Shown in pieces: positions 19,101 to 31,200 of a stretch of DNA of 64,000 nt (position 1 is the stretch's first letter; each line of letters begins with the position of its first letter). The stretch covers positions 10,354,001-10,418,000 of the forward strand of contig JAMPIQ010000002.1 in NCBI GenBank assembly GCA_024699855.1, written 5' to 3'. The notes under the pieces are model-generated. The model was given only the letters and a program-made list of their open reading frames with translations. It had not been told where the DNA came from and did no database searches. The position numbers and the translations under genes are program-made. The stretch is from Aphelenchoides besseyi. Taxonomy: Eukaryota; Nematoda; Chromadorea; Rhabditida; Aphelenchoididae.

Positions 19101-21015
19101 ATGTTTCCTATGAAACTGATCGCTACTACATTACTCCTATGTGGGGCTCTGAAGATCTCCGCCGCTCCGTCGACGACCTGCGAGTTTCCATGCAACGATA
19201 GCCAATGTGTTTTGGCTTCTGATCGTTGCGACAACGTGAAGGATTGCGAAAACGGAAAGGTGAATTGAAATCCGATTTTCGAAGATTGTTCTTTCGACTT
19301 TCAGGACGAACTCGATTGCGATTACCTTCATTCCTGTCCGACTGGTACATTCATGTGCAAAAGCGGCGAGTGCTTGGCTTTCGAATCCAAATGCAACCGC
19401 ACAATCGAATGTGCCGACGGATCGGACGAGAAAGCGTGCCGATGGGTAGACGGCAATCACTTTCAATTGATTGTAGTTTTTAGACCTCCACTGTCAGCGA
19501 TCTTTTGCCGACTGCTTCTGACTACGAAGATGAGATGAAACACTCGGTTCTTCCAACAGTTCGACGTACGCAAACAAAACCGAAACCAAAGAAGCGTCAA
19601 TGTGCTCAACGAAATGCTTCGTTGTATTTCACGAACGTAAGTTTCAAGGGACGAAGTCTTGTGATTTATCGAGGAATTCAATTTTATAGAACGATGTTAT
19701 GATCTACGGTGTTGCAATTGATGGTTCCGTTCCAACGGCGTCTCAACTGCTCTTGTCATCGATCTCCGGACGAATCCAATCATTGACCATCGATTATGCC
19801 CGCAACGAACTTCTCTACGTCGCCGACCGCATTTCCGATCAAATTCGCATTGTTGATCAAGAAACCCAAAGCGATCGCGTCTTGCTCGAGGACAAATACC
19901 GACGTTTCAGTTCAATCGCCAAAGATTGGATTACCGGCAACATCTACTTTGCCGAAGATGGTAAATTTAAGATAACCACCTCAATGATGTTAATTTTATT
20001 TTAGGTGTTGGCATCGGAATTTGCTTGGAAGAACCGAAGACGTTGCGCGATAACGTCGAGATCCAGTGCATGCAGCTCATCAAATCGACTTCGCCCGGTG
20101 ACCACTATCGCGATTTGATTGTCCACCCAAAGCGCGGAATCATGATGTGGATCCACGACGAACCATCAACATCTGGTACACTCAAAGTCGCTGGCATGGA
20201 TGGATCAGCGGTAAGTTCGGAAATCAGAATGACATTCGAAGGCTTGGGTATTTTAGGTGCGTCAATTGAGCGGATTCGAACATGTCTATGCAATTGCTTT
20301 CGACTACGAGGAGGAGAAGCTCTACATTTCGGAAGGAAATCAACTTGAGATCATGAACATTGAAACTCTCCAACGCACAAAATTGAAGTCAATCACGCCA
20401 TCGGCAATGGCTTTCTATAACTGTGAGCTGTACTACATCAATCGGTAAGTTTTAACTTAACATAACCCAATTCAACTGCTTGGTGTTTCAGCGAAAGCAA
20501 CACGTTGATGAAATACGTGGAAGATGGAAAGGATCGAAATATCATGGCGCTTTCTGGATCAAAATTCACGTTGGCTTTCGCAGGAGAAAACACAACCATC
20601 GGTCACGTAAGTAAATCGACAATCAACGAGTGTAATCAAATGAACTTTCAGGAAATGAGCATCAACGCTTGTGAAGCAATGAACTGCGCGGAGTTCTGTA
20701 CGTTGAGCGAAAGAGTGTTGGAGTCTGCAGCTTACTGCCATTGTGTCCATTGTCAAGAAGCAACGCCCGAACAGGAAAGCAACGTTTTGGGAGTGGTATT
20801 TGGAATTGTTGCCGTGATCCTGTTTGCCACAATGTTCATCGTCTTTCTGGCTTTCTACTTTCGTTTATGTCCAGTGCTCTGGTAAGCTCGAATCGTTGAT
20901 CGAATAACAGAAATTGTATTACAGTGAACGAATTGATCGAATGCTCGTTAAGGAGAATCCGGCGAACGAGAGCAACATCAGCGTTGGATACAACAACCCG
21001 GCATTCAAATCTTAA
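19101..21015 (+). CDS. LDL-receptor-like single-pass membrane protein (2 LDLa repeats, YWTD-like propeller)
   Basis: The ATG at 19101 gives MFPMKLIATTLLLCGALKIS, a clear signal peptide. Two LDL-receptor class A repeats follow: CEFPCNDSQCVLASDRCDN, and a second ending ECADGSDEKAC, which carries the calcium-binding DxSDE motif. A basic linker (KPKPKKRQC) then leads into a region of about 350 residues with beta-propeller-like strands (IDYARNELLYVADR, FDYEEEKLYISEGNQ). Next comes a Cys-rich EGF-like module (ACEAMNCAEFCTL...CHCVHC), then a transmembrane helix (VLGVVFGIVAVILFATMFIV) at about 20780-20850, and a short cytoplasmic tail ending GYNNPAFKS with a stop at 21013-21015. The layout is that of a minimal LDL receptor. 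The NPAF word is an NPxY/F-type endocytosis signal. The ligand is unknown, and I do not recognise a one-to-one ortholog. Confidence 0.8.
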
Positions 21016-21067
21016 CGTATCTCACTTTTACATCTGTACAATTTGAAACATATCTTTTAATATGTCG

Positions 21068-21073
21068 AATAAA
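21068..21073 (+). promoter_or_regulatory. AATAAA polyadenylation signal of LDL-receptor-like gene
   Basis: AATAAA 52 bp downstream of the stop codon at 21013-21015, same strand. Confidence 0.65.
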
Positions 21074-21457
21074 GTCATAACGCTATCGATTGACAATTTT
21101 TTATACAATTAGAGATACGAACAAATGAATGTGATTTGAAGAAAGAATTCTAGTCAGACATCTATCTTCTAATAGAAATGATGTGATCAGTGGTTGCTGT
21201 GAAAAATAAAGAAGAATGCAACCGGATTATTAGCTTAGAAATCAAGAGCTGATATGATGAAAATCAGATCTAAAATGATCGTTTACTGAACTTAAACCGA
21301 TCTGCGATAAACAGAAAATTTGCTGATTTAACAATGAAACAGAGAACAATACGATAAGATTGCAAACAGTAGCAGTCATTATTATAAACACTATGGGAGT
21401 AACAGCATAGAAGTTTGTGAAATTAAAACAGAACTGAAAATAAAAAAGTTGTGACAA

Positions 21458-22878
21458 TCACTTCTTGAAACCCTTAAGGATCGGATAAATTTGATTAAAA
21501 GCTTCGTCTATGTCCTTCTTGAATTTTGCACCCGTTATAACAACCTAAACAAGAGTTGTCTCAACAAGAATATAAGCAAATACGAACCTTTCCGCTAACG
21601 AAAATTAGAAGAACAACACGCGGTTTGACCATTCGATATATCAGACCCGGAAACAACTCAGGTTCGTAGGTACTGAACTGAGCGTGTGTTATGCACAAGC
21701 CTTCAAGTTGAATTGGGAACTTCACATCACACGACCCGACCATATTCTGCACTTTGAACTCACTGAAATGGACGGCAAATCCCAGTTTTTGTATAATGCG
21801 GGCATATTTCCTGGCTGCAAGTCTGAAAGATTGAAAATCCAACTAAACAATATGCACAGATTGATGGCTTACTTGCTGGCCTGTTCAGATTTCGCTCCCG
21901 TACAAACCATTTTACCGGATGAGAAAATCAAGGCTGTCGTTCGTGGTTCTCGAATACGCATAATCACCGCAGCAAAACGTTTGGGATTGTATTCGGCATT
22001 TCGGGCATGTAACGCAATCTTTTTCAACTCCAACTGAACACCTGAAAAGATAAAAAACTAAAAGATACGTCAAATAAATGTAGTTACCTAAGTTCACTGT
22101 TGACACGATGTTTTGCAAAGTCGGTGAAGGAACGTCAATCGATACGGACATTGGAGTTGCGGGCATCAATGCGGGAATGTTAGACGCCGGCATTTCACGC
22201 GCAGAAGACAAATCAGCTCCAGCTAAAGGAGTCATAGGAACAGCTAAATTATTCGTAACAGATGCAGGATCCATGTAGTTTGCAGCTCCTGGAATTCCGC
22301 TGAGATTCATCACACTTTCTGGTCCACGATCATTGTAACTGATAATGGAACCCGGACCGTTGTGACTGTTCATGACCGAACCTAAAAATCATACAAATAA
22401 CAGCGACAATGTGACCAATAGATCAGCAGAATCTTTACAAGCAATAACAACTAAACCAAAATGAAAATTGTGACAATTTTTAGTGTTGAACAGCAAAAAT
22501 TCAATACGCAGCTTTAATTTCCCATTATCAACTTTTTAGTTAAGGAAAATATTAAAATACAACGATACCTGGTCCATTCATCACCGACGCAGGTCCTGGG
22601 CCAAGAACTGACGATGGTCCTCCGAGAACAGAGCTCGGCCCAATACCGCTGATTAACGAGCTGTGTCCTGGACCCAGTACTGACGATGGACCCAAACCGA
22701 ACACTGATCCTGGTCCAAGAATTGAATGCTGATTCAGAATTGAGCTAGGACCACCGAGTACCGAATTCGGGTTGTTCAGTCCGTGAAGATTTTGAGCGGC
22801 AGATGCGGGCGTGTGGCCGCCGAACAACGAACTGATCACCGAGCCTGGTTGAGCTGGAGATGCACCAAAGGGATCCAT
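21458..22878 (-). CDS. tbp-1: TATA-binding protein with Gly-Pro-Ser-rich N-terminal repeats
   Basis: The general transcription factor TBP. The C-terminal core is nearly canonical. The first repeat contains [31 protein letters not shown] and [19 protein letters not shown]. The second contains [30 protein letters not shown] and [12 protein letters not shown], ending PILKGFKK with a stop at 21460-21458. The ATG is at 22878 ([12 protein letters not shown]). The N-terminal domain of roughly 200 residues is very unusual: repeated [21 protein letters not shown] units (about 22800-22560), then PMTPL and PATPM words resembling the metazoan TBP linker. An intron of about 180 bp (22380-22560) divides the repeat region. 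The gene is intact. Confidence 0.94.
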
Positions 22879-23650
22879 CTGGTTTCTGTAAATATCAACG
22901 TGAAATGTAAAGCAATCGAAAACCTTAGTGAATTTTGGTTTCAAGTTCAAAATTAGAATCGTATTTTACCATTGAAAAAGCACGATATATTTAACGAAAC
23001 GAGTGGCTAAAGAAGTGAATGACATAAAACTGAGGGTTTTCGTTTCGTCAATTGGATTTCTGACCAACAAATGAATTGAGATACAAAAAAGCTGATTTGG
23101 GAACTTTGAATTACAAACCATTGAATCAATCAATGATTTTCAGTGTCATGTTGAGAGGGAGACGAAAAGCCATGAGTTAAGTTTTCTTGCACATTCCATC
23201 CAAAAACCTTTTTTTCTTATTCTCAATCTTCTTGAAGTCATTTGTTGGCGGATACACGTTTCTAGAATGACAATCTAACAGTCCAGTGGCTTCAATTTCA
23301 AACACTCAAATTCATTCAAATTCATGGCGTTCGTAATCTCGACCCTACGGATTTGGTAGCTTGTGGACTCAAATTCAAGGACAAAATCAGTTCGTTTCAA
23401 TTGTGTGAATTTTGAAAAGAATAGGCAAGTCCGAGAACCGTGAGGTTCTGCAGAAATATCCGCTTAGTGGTCTCAAGAAGAATTGTCCTGCTCGGCTGTT
23501 TCGTATTCTCATCGTTTCTGTGCGTCCCGCTCACCCGAGTCAACCCGTGCGAGTTTGGCTTTTTTGTTGTCTGTTGAACGAACGGCGTGTTTTTTGATTT
23601 GTTGTTTCGACAGGTGATAGATTCAAGAAGCCTACTTTTTCAGTTCGATT
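22879..23650. other. Divergent intergenic region between tbp-1 and rpn-6
   Basis: About 770 bp between divergent genes. A pyrimidine-rich TTTTTCAG lies at about 23635-23643, just before the rpn-6 ATG, and looks like a splice or trans-splice acceptor. The upstream part contains AT-rich stretches and a short direct repetition of 'aaattca' words near 23290-23330. No coding exon is supported. Confidence 0.45.
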
Positions 23651-25114
23651 ATGTCTGGTGGTACCACAATGGAACAAGCTTCGGCTGCTCCTCACGGCAA
23701 CGAGGAACAAGCTATCAAGTATTTGACTCAATTCGGTATGTTTCAACTTTTTTGTCATCAAATCCACCGATCTTTTAGTTCAAACACCTGTGCAAAATGA
23801 AGAAGACATCAAGAAACGTGAGGACTCGATCATTGAGTTGGGAAGTATGTTGGTTCGCAACAAACGTACTCACGAGCTTCGCCACATGATTGAAGTCACT
23901 CGTCCATTTTTGGTGGCATTGGGAAAAGCTAAAGCGGCCAAAATGGTTCGCGATTTAGTCGACATGTGTTTGCAAATCGATCAAGATGGAGATGTGAAGG
24001 TGAGAAGCATGTTGTTGAGTTTTTATTGTTTTCAGATCGAGTTGATTGAAGAGTCGATTGAATGGGCAACAGCACAGAATCGCAATTTCTTGCGTCAAAC
24101 TTTGCAAGCACGTTTGGTTCGCTTGTTAAATGATCTTCAACGTCATCCACAAGCTCTTCAAAAAGGTGGATTTGTTTTTGATTACTTTTATTTTTTGCAT
24201 TTTAGCTACGGAACTTATTCGTGAGCTCAAGAAAGTCGACGACAAAGATTTGATTGTCGAAGTACAATTGGAAGAAAGCAAAGCGAGTTATTTCCTTGGA
24301 AGTTTGTCGAAGGCCCGAGCCGCTCTCACTTCGGCTCGTACCACCGCAAACTCGATGTATATTCCTCCATCGATGCAAGCGGAACTCGACTTGCAATCCG
24401 GCATTTTGCACGCTGCCGACGAACGTGATTTCAAAACCGCGTTTTCGTATTTCTACGAAGCCTTCGAAGGCTACGATTTAGCGAACAATCCAACCGAAGC
24501 AACTCGTGCTCTTAAGTACATGTTGCTGTGCAAAGTTATGCTCGATGTTCCCGACGAGATTTCTCACATCATTGCAACCAAACACGCTTCTAAATACTTG
24601 GGCGACGAGATTACGGCAATGTTAGCGATCGGAACTGCGGCCAAGAACCGTTCATTAAAGGAGTTTCATGAGGTAGATAGCGAAAGCTTTAATTCGAAAT
24701 AACTCATCATTTTCAGGCTTTCGGCAAATACAAAAAGGAATTGCAAGAAGATCCGGTCGTCCGAAAGCATTTTAATGCCCTCAATGATTCGATGCTTGAA
24801 AAGGAATTGTGTCGTCATATCGAACCGTATTCGTATGTCCAAATCTCTCACATTGCCGAGAGCATCGGTTTGGCACCCGACAAAGTGGAAAAGAAATTGG
24901 CTCAAATGATTTTGGATCGAAAGGTCTACGGTTAGTTTTTGCATTGAAAAAGCGTACTAATGAGCTTTTAGGAAGTTTGCATCAAGGCGACGGGATGCTC
25001 ATCGTCTACGATCCGGTCCCCGAAGAGAATACCTACGATCTGTCGGTGCAAACAATACGCGCAATGGGTGATGTCTTGGACGTTCTTTATGCGCGTGCCC
25101 AAGTTATTCGATAA
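23651..25114 (+). CDS. rpn-6: 26S proteasome regulatory subunit Rpn6 (PSMD11)
   Basis: A lid subunit of the 19S proteasome cap that bridges lid and core. The ATG at 23651 ([16 protein letters not shown]) follows a splice-type acceptor by a few bases. Diagnostic words include [78 protein letters not shown] and [11 protein letters not shown]. The C-terminal PCI winged helix contains [18 protein letters not shown] and [20 protein letters not shown]. The stop is at 25112-25114. The length of about 420 residues equals the family norm. Five or six exons are separated by introns of about 45 bp. An AATAAA lies 45 bp past the stop. The next gene on the same strand (CNOT1) starts only about 185 bp downstream, so the two could share a transcript. 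Confidence 0.95.
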
Positions 25115-25158
25115 TCCTCCTGTTTTCTTCATTATCTCCTATTTCTTCCGAATCACAC

Positions 25159-25164
25159 AATAAA
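25159..25164 (+). promoter_or_regulatory. AATAAA polyadenylation signal of rpn-6
   Basis: A hexamer 45 bp after the rpn-6 stop codon and before the putative CNOT1 start. Confidence 0.65.
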
Positions 25165-25298
25165 CTATGCATGTATTGAAATCAAATCGAATGTTTTGGA
25201 ATCCATTGGTTAAACTCCAACATTGAAGTACATTTCTTTAGTTGCTTAATAGCCGTCTATTATGTTCGGTTGCGTATAGCTAATAAGCGGTTAATGCA

Positions 25299-28200
25299 AT
25301 GGTTAGCGTTTCTGATGATTTGAGCGCTGCAGGTAATACGAAAACATGAATTTTATGTTAACTAGCAGATTGCCGTTACTGAAAATTCGTCTAAATGCGA
25401 GTTTGTAGAATTTCTATTGAGATTTCTGCGAACTATGTCCAAGTTCTTTCAGTTCCGCGAGTTTGTTTGGACTTATATTTAACATCAATTTGAATTTGCT
25501 TCGTGCTGTATCGCTAATCTGCGTGCTCGTCTCTTTTGTTAACTCCCGAGTTATCTTGGCAATGAAGCGGCAACTGAACTCGTCCTTTAGACCAAAAGTT
25601 GCCGGGCGGCACTGCACGAGAATCACTCAATTCCACGGACTTTCAACTTCAACCGGTGACGGACGTCGACTTTTCGTTACCTCGAAACACTGATCCCGAA
25701 GACGAATTGAACAATCAGAACACAACAGTAGCAGCCTTTTCGTTTACTCGTTTCGAGGATTTTGCACGAGTCGAGAATTCAACTTTACTAGAATACGAGA
25801 CCTTAAATTCACGAAACGAAGAAGCGACCGTCTTGCAAAATTTGCATGCGGTGGCGCTTGAAGTGATGAACGGGCAGAATGCGATCTCCAACACGACACA
25901 GGTTTTTGTTTAAATCAATTTTGTTTACGATATTTAGGTTCTGAGCGAAAAGTTTACTGAAAGTGTCGAAGCATGTCGAAATCACGTAGAATCGCTACTT
26001 GGCGGCGATCCGTCACCAGCCGACGTTGCACGATTGATTACCACAATGCTTGTGTTCAATTCACAGTCTGAGTCGCAGTTGAATGCTCTTGGCGGTCCCA
26101 TAGAAGCACGACCATTACCGTGGGACGGTAAAATCTTTGCAGATGCTGTTAAGGAACTGGTCCGTCCTTCATTCTTTTTCGGTTATGTTCTTTTGTTTTA
26201 GTCCCCAAATTTGGATTGGAACAAAGTGATTGATAGCTTCGATCAAACCCAATACTTTAATGTGCGTAATCAATATGCACTCAAGTTTCTAACGGACATT
26301 CTGTTAACTGCCTTCAAGGATTCCACATTTCCCATCGAGAAACTGTACACCGCTTGGCCAACTAATAAAGCAGGACATGTAAGTGAGATAGTTGACGCTA
26401 ATTTTTGGTTTTCTAGTTATCATGGCTTACTCAAATCACCAATCACCCAACGATTTTCAACGTTTTTGATTATCCTCACAAACTAGTTAACACTCAATGT
26501 CTGAAAGTGTTGCCCGACGAATCGGATCGCAGTTTGATGACTTGGCGTTGTTTGGACTTAATTGACGTGCTATTTCGTTTGGGCGAAAACACGACGTTTT
26601 CTCGAATCGTATACACGCTACTCCAAAACCCTGGACCAATTCACAAATGTCCGGACATTTTGGCACTTGTGATTGTCCAATTAACATCCAATTTGACGGC
26701 ATACCGAGTCTACGTATTCCGACAAGTGATCACCCAACTTATTAATGGACATGCAAATTCGGTTCCGGTTCTCAACTACGTTTGGAATGTCGAACGAAAC
26801 ACCGAAGCATTTCACAGCGTTATAACCACCTGTTTTGTTGATCATTACGCTTTTGATGATCCAACTCGTCTTACACGAATATTGGAATTGGCACACGAAC
26901 TAAAACCCAATGGTCTTGGTGAGCTGTTCAATTTGCAACAGTACACCTTTGCAATTGATTTGGCGTGCCTTGCTGCTCGACGTGATTTTCTCAAATTAGA
27001 CAAATTTCTTGACGATAAATTGAATGATGTTGGAGTAAGTGGCGGTTTAAGTTTAAACAAAGTAATTGATTAACTTGTAGGAGCCATTCGCTCAGCATTT
27101 ATGTCATTTCATTAAGAAACGAATTGGTCCAGGCACTACAAATCAGTTGTCACCGGAGATTATTCAAACCATCTGTTCTGCTCTTCAATGTCGTGCAAAT
27201 TCGATGCCTTGGGTTATGAACGAATTGGGTCCGTTACTGCATCAACTGCGACTGCCAAATGTGAGTAAAAACCGAACAGTAAACATATCAATGTGTAAAA
27301 ATTGCAGTCTGTGAATTCCCAGTTCGGTCATAACATTTCAAGACCAGGAACCGGCCAAGCGAATTGGATGCTACAGAACTCAGGTAAACTCGCTAACGAT
27401 CTTCTTATTCAACCGTTCCCGTATAAAATGGATGGGGATCAAATTGAAAACTCAAGAGACCAACAAACATGCGCGATTGCCCCAGCTGCCACCGTGCTTT
27501 TTGCTGCGTAAGTGCGCGATAGGCGTCCCGTTTAATGTGCGCACAACCGCCGCTCAAACAGCAAAAGGAGCGCGACACGGCGACGACCGACAGCTCGGCA
27601 AGAGCTTTGGGTTTGTGCTTTTTTGTCCGCTGCTGCTCCATTTTTTGTGCTCGAAGTTTTTTCTCGATTCTCAGCTTCGAATTCCCAACGATAAGACTGT
27701 TCGTTTTGGAGCATGTGAGAAGCGATTGTCTTCGTCGAATTTTGTTTTGATGATCAAATGCACAATTTGCGCGTTTTTTAACTTTCCATTTGCCTTGTCA
27801 TCTTTCAACGATTTCCATTTAGCCAACATATCTGCACTGAGGGCCAACCAAGGTCCGTCAACTCCCATGGACTTTCGTCCGGTAGGACGAGACTCCGGTC
27901 CAAATGTTTTACCGAACGAAATCGCCATGTTGAACAACGCATTTGCTGCCGATGGTAAGAAGTGATTCATTGAATGACTGGTAATCTTCTAAATTTCAGA
28001 CGACCTTAGTAGTGCTGTTTTTTCGGAGGCAACACAAGAACGAGCAAACTGGTATTTTCAACGAGTATGTTTATGTCATTTACATTGGTATTCTAACGAT
28101 ATATTTGAAGATATATAACTTTAATAGTCCACTACAAGTCAACGAGTTTCTAAACATCATGAAATCGCTTGCCAACTCGCAGTCGTCTACGGATAAAGTA

Positions 28201-31200
28201 AGCGGTCAATGTAATGAAATTACACAATGCTTTCTAGGAATTACTATCATGTTTGCTCAAAAATCTTTTTGACGAATATCGATTCTTTGCCGAGTATCCG
28301 GAACGAGAATTGCGTACGACAGCCAAAGTGTACGGTGGAATCATACGTGAAGGAATTGTTGTGTACGTTAATTTGATGTGAAATGTTATGCTACGACGAT
28401 CCTTTAGAAACATGAAATTTGCAACGGCTATTCGTCGTATTGTCGAAGCACTTCAATCACCGCATGGATCGTTGTTGAATATGTTTGGAATGGTTGCAAT
28501 CAACGAGTGTCGTGCTTGTTTGCACAAATATACGAAAATTTGTCACATGGTCTCGACACTTGAATGTTACAATTGGTTAAACGATGAACTTCGCGAATAC
28601 ATCACCTATGGTGCTCAAGGTATTCTGCCACCGTCGCACGTTGCCAATTTATCTTCGGGTCAAGGAACAGGAGCAGATAATATGCGAAACACTCCGCAAC
28701 CGCTTCAATCAACCACACCATTACGGTTTCCAATGCGAACTTTGACCGTAAGAGTCTTCAAGAATCCGGTGTTTATCTGGAATTTCAGGGTCCATCGATG
28801 ATGACTGTAGCAAATGTCGATATCTTGGTATCGGCCACAGAACGTGACGGCTACCAAGTTCCATCGCCTGATGAGTCGGTAGTTGACAAAATTGGGTTTC
28901 TTTTTAACAACCTCAGTACTTCGACTTTGCATGAAAAAGTTTGTGCATAGAACTTTAGTTGACTGTTTTTAACTTTTTAGGCCGGAGAAATGAAAGAGCT
29001 AATTCGATCTCAGGATAAGAACTTTATTCCATGGTTAGCTCAATATCTCGTGATTCGTCGAATTACAACCGAGCAAAATCATCAGAACATGTACAACAAC
29101 TTTTTAATGGCTATCGATGACGAGAATCTCAATGAACACATACTTCGTGAAACTTATCGGAACATACAAACGTTGTTGAATAGCGACAAACGACATGCAG
29201 CTTCAAACTTCAGTGATAGGCAATTGTTAAAGAGTTTGGGTCTATGGTTAGGCTCCATTACAATTGCACGTGACGAACCCATTCTTTACAATGATCTGAA
29301 TCTGAAAGGCTTATTGTTGGATGCATTCTATCGTGGACAACAGGATTTGCTCTATGTTGTGCCGTTCATTGCGAAAGTTTTGCTCGCAACTTCCAAAAGT
29401 GTAATCTTCAATCCGCGGTGTACATGGATCTACAACATCATGAAAGTTCTTGCCGAAATTCACAACGAACCCGATTTGCAATTGAATTTGAAATTCGAAA
29501 TCGAAGTCGTTTGCAAAGAATTACAATTGGAGTTGCGAGAAATCGAAGTGACTGGAGAACTCAAAGATTCTAGTCGATTAGTGAGTTTTCGTACGATCAT
29601 CTCGAATAAGAATTCCATTTAGCCATCACTTTATCAGCCGAAAGGCAATGGATCACGAATGGATAATCCGTCACCGATTATGCCGGCATTGAGTTATCGT
29701 CAACAGATCGATATGGGCGATCAGCGAATATCGAATATAATGCAAAGTGAGTTTAACAATGCAAGTACCTTAAATTTGTGAAAATACAGGCATGCAACAA
29801 ATAGCATCGGCGACAACACCAACCAGCGGTCTAAGCCAACAACAAGTTTCTCGACAACAACATATGATGCAACAAAAAGCGGCACTTTCGGCTGCTATGA
29901 ACGTTCATCAAAAACAACAGCATGTACAGATGTCGAACTTTGGTTCGGGTATCATGAACAGTTACAATCAAATGGAAACGACTTTAACCGCCGAGAACAC
30001 ACAACAAAGCGAGCTGTTTATGTTTGTTAACTCAGTGGAATCTGGTCAAACAAATTTGAACGCTTTTCCTCAAATCAAGTTCATTGTTCAACAAGCAATT
30101 ATGGCTGCGGTTAGTAATGAGTTATTAGGTATATAGGAAATATACGAATATTTGGACTTTAAATTGTATTTTAGCTGGTATCATTAACAAAGCCACAAGT
30201 GTTACGGTAACTGCAACTCGTTGTTTGACACGCAAAGACTTCGCTATGAGTCCCGACGAGAATCAACTTCGACGAGCTGCTCAACAAATGATGCGGAGCA
30301 TGAATTTGGGAATGGCAACAATAACGAGTCGCGAACAACTGATGACCTCTCTTCAATCGAATCTACGTCAAGCCTTTCAAGCCCAATTTTGCAACGGTCA
30401 ATCGGAGCTTCCGAAGGTTCTCGAACATGCGGTAATGTTGTTGGCTGAAGCCAATATTGAACCAGCAACCAATCACATTGCACGGAACGCTTGTGAAAAA
30501 GCAGTTCAAGATGTGGAAGCATCGATGAGCAGAGACTTCGAAATTCGTGCTGAAGGTCGCAATGAAGGGCGACCTTTCAAACCCGATCCTCAACTGATCA
30601 GTTTGAATTCGAAATTGCCGGAGATGCTGCGCATGTCAGTTGGAACGATTAGCGAAGAGGCGTTCCGCGTTTACGAAGAATTCAATCGTCCAACCGCCAA
30701 TTCCACGGACTTTGGCGTTGAAGAGCTTGACACAATGCGAAGAACTGCAGGACTGGGTGTCGAACAAACTCCATCGGCCACAAACTTTGATTTACAAACA
30801 CGATTACAAGGACCACAAAGTCGTATTCCTGTGGATGCGTAAGTCCAAAGACACAACGTTGTGTTGTTATTTACGAGTTTGTGTTTTAGAGGTTATCAGT
30901 TTACGGACGGCAATTCACCCGCTTATTTGCAATCGGTCATGGATGTGAATCGATCACCGGACAATTTGCAACACAAAGCCGAATCTACATTCCGCGATTG
31001 GATCAACATGTGCCAACGAGCGAATCGTGATCAGGAGAATTACATGCAGATCATAACTATTATGCGTGAAGCGGGACTTTTGAACGACAAGATCATTAGC
31101 GAATTCTTCAAACATTGCACCAAAATTTGTTTCGACGTGGTTTATCGTTTGAACGAGAGTCCACAACAGACGAACAATCGAGCTCGTTGTTACATTCCGT

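Noticed and set aside
25414..25626. A 70-codon minus-strand frame between rpn-6 and CNOT1
   Set aside because: It overlaps the predicted first CNOT1 intron and exon 2 on the other strand, and no partner exon or family was found.
27432..27965. A 177-codon open frame on the plus strand within CNOT1
   Set aside because: Most of it covers the long intron; only its last part overlaps a true CNOT1 exon, which is read in the spliced frame.
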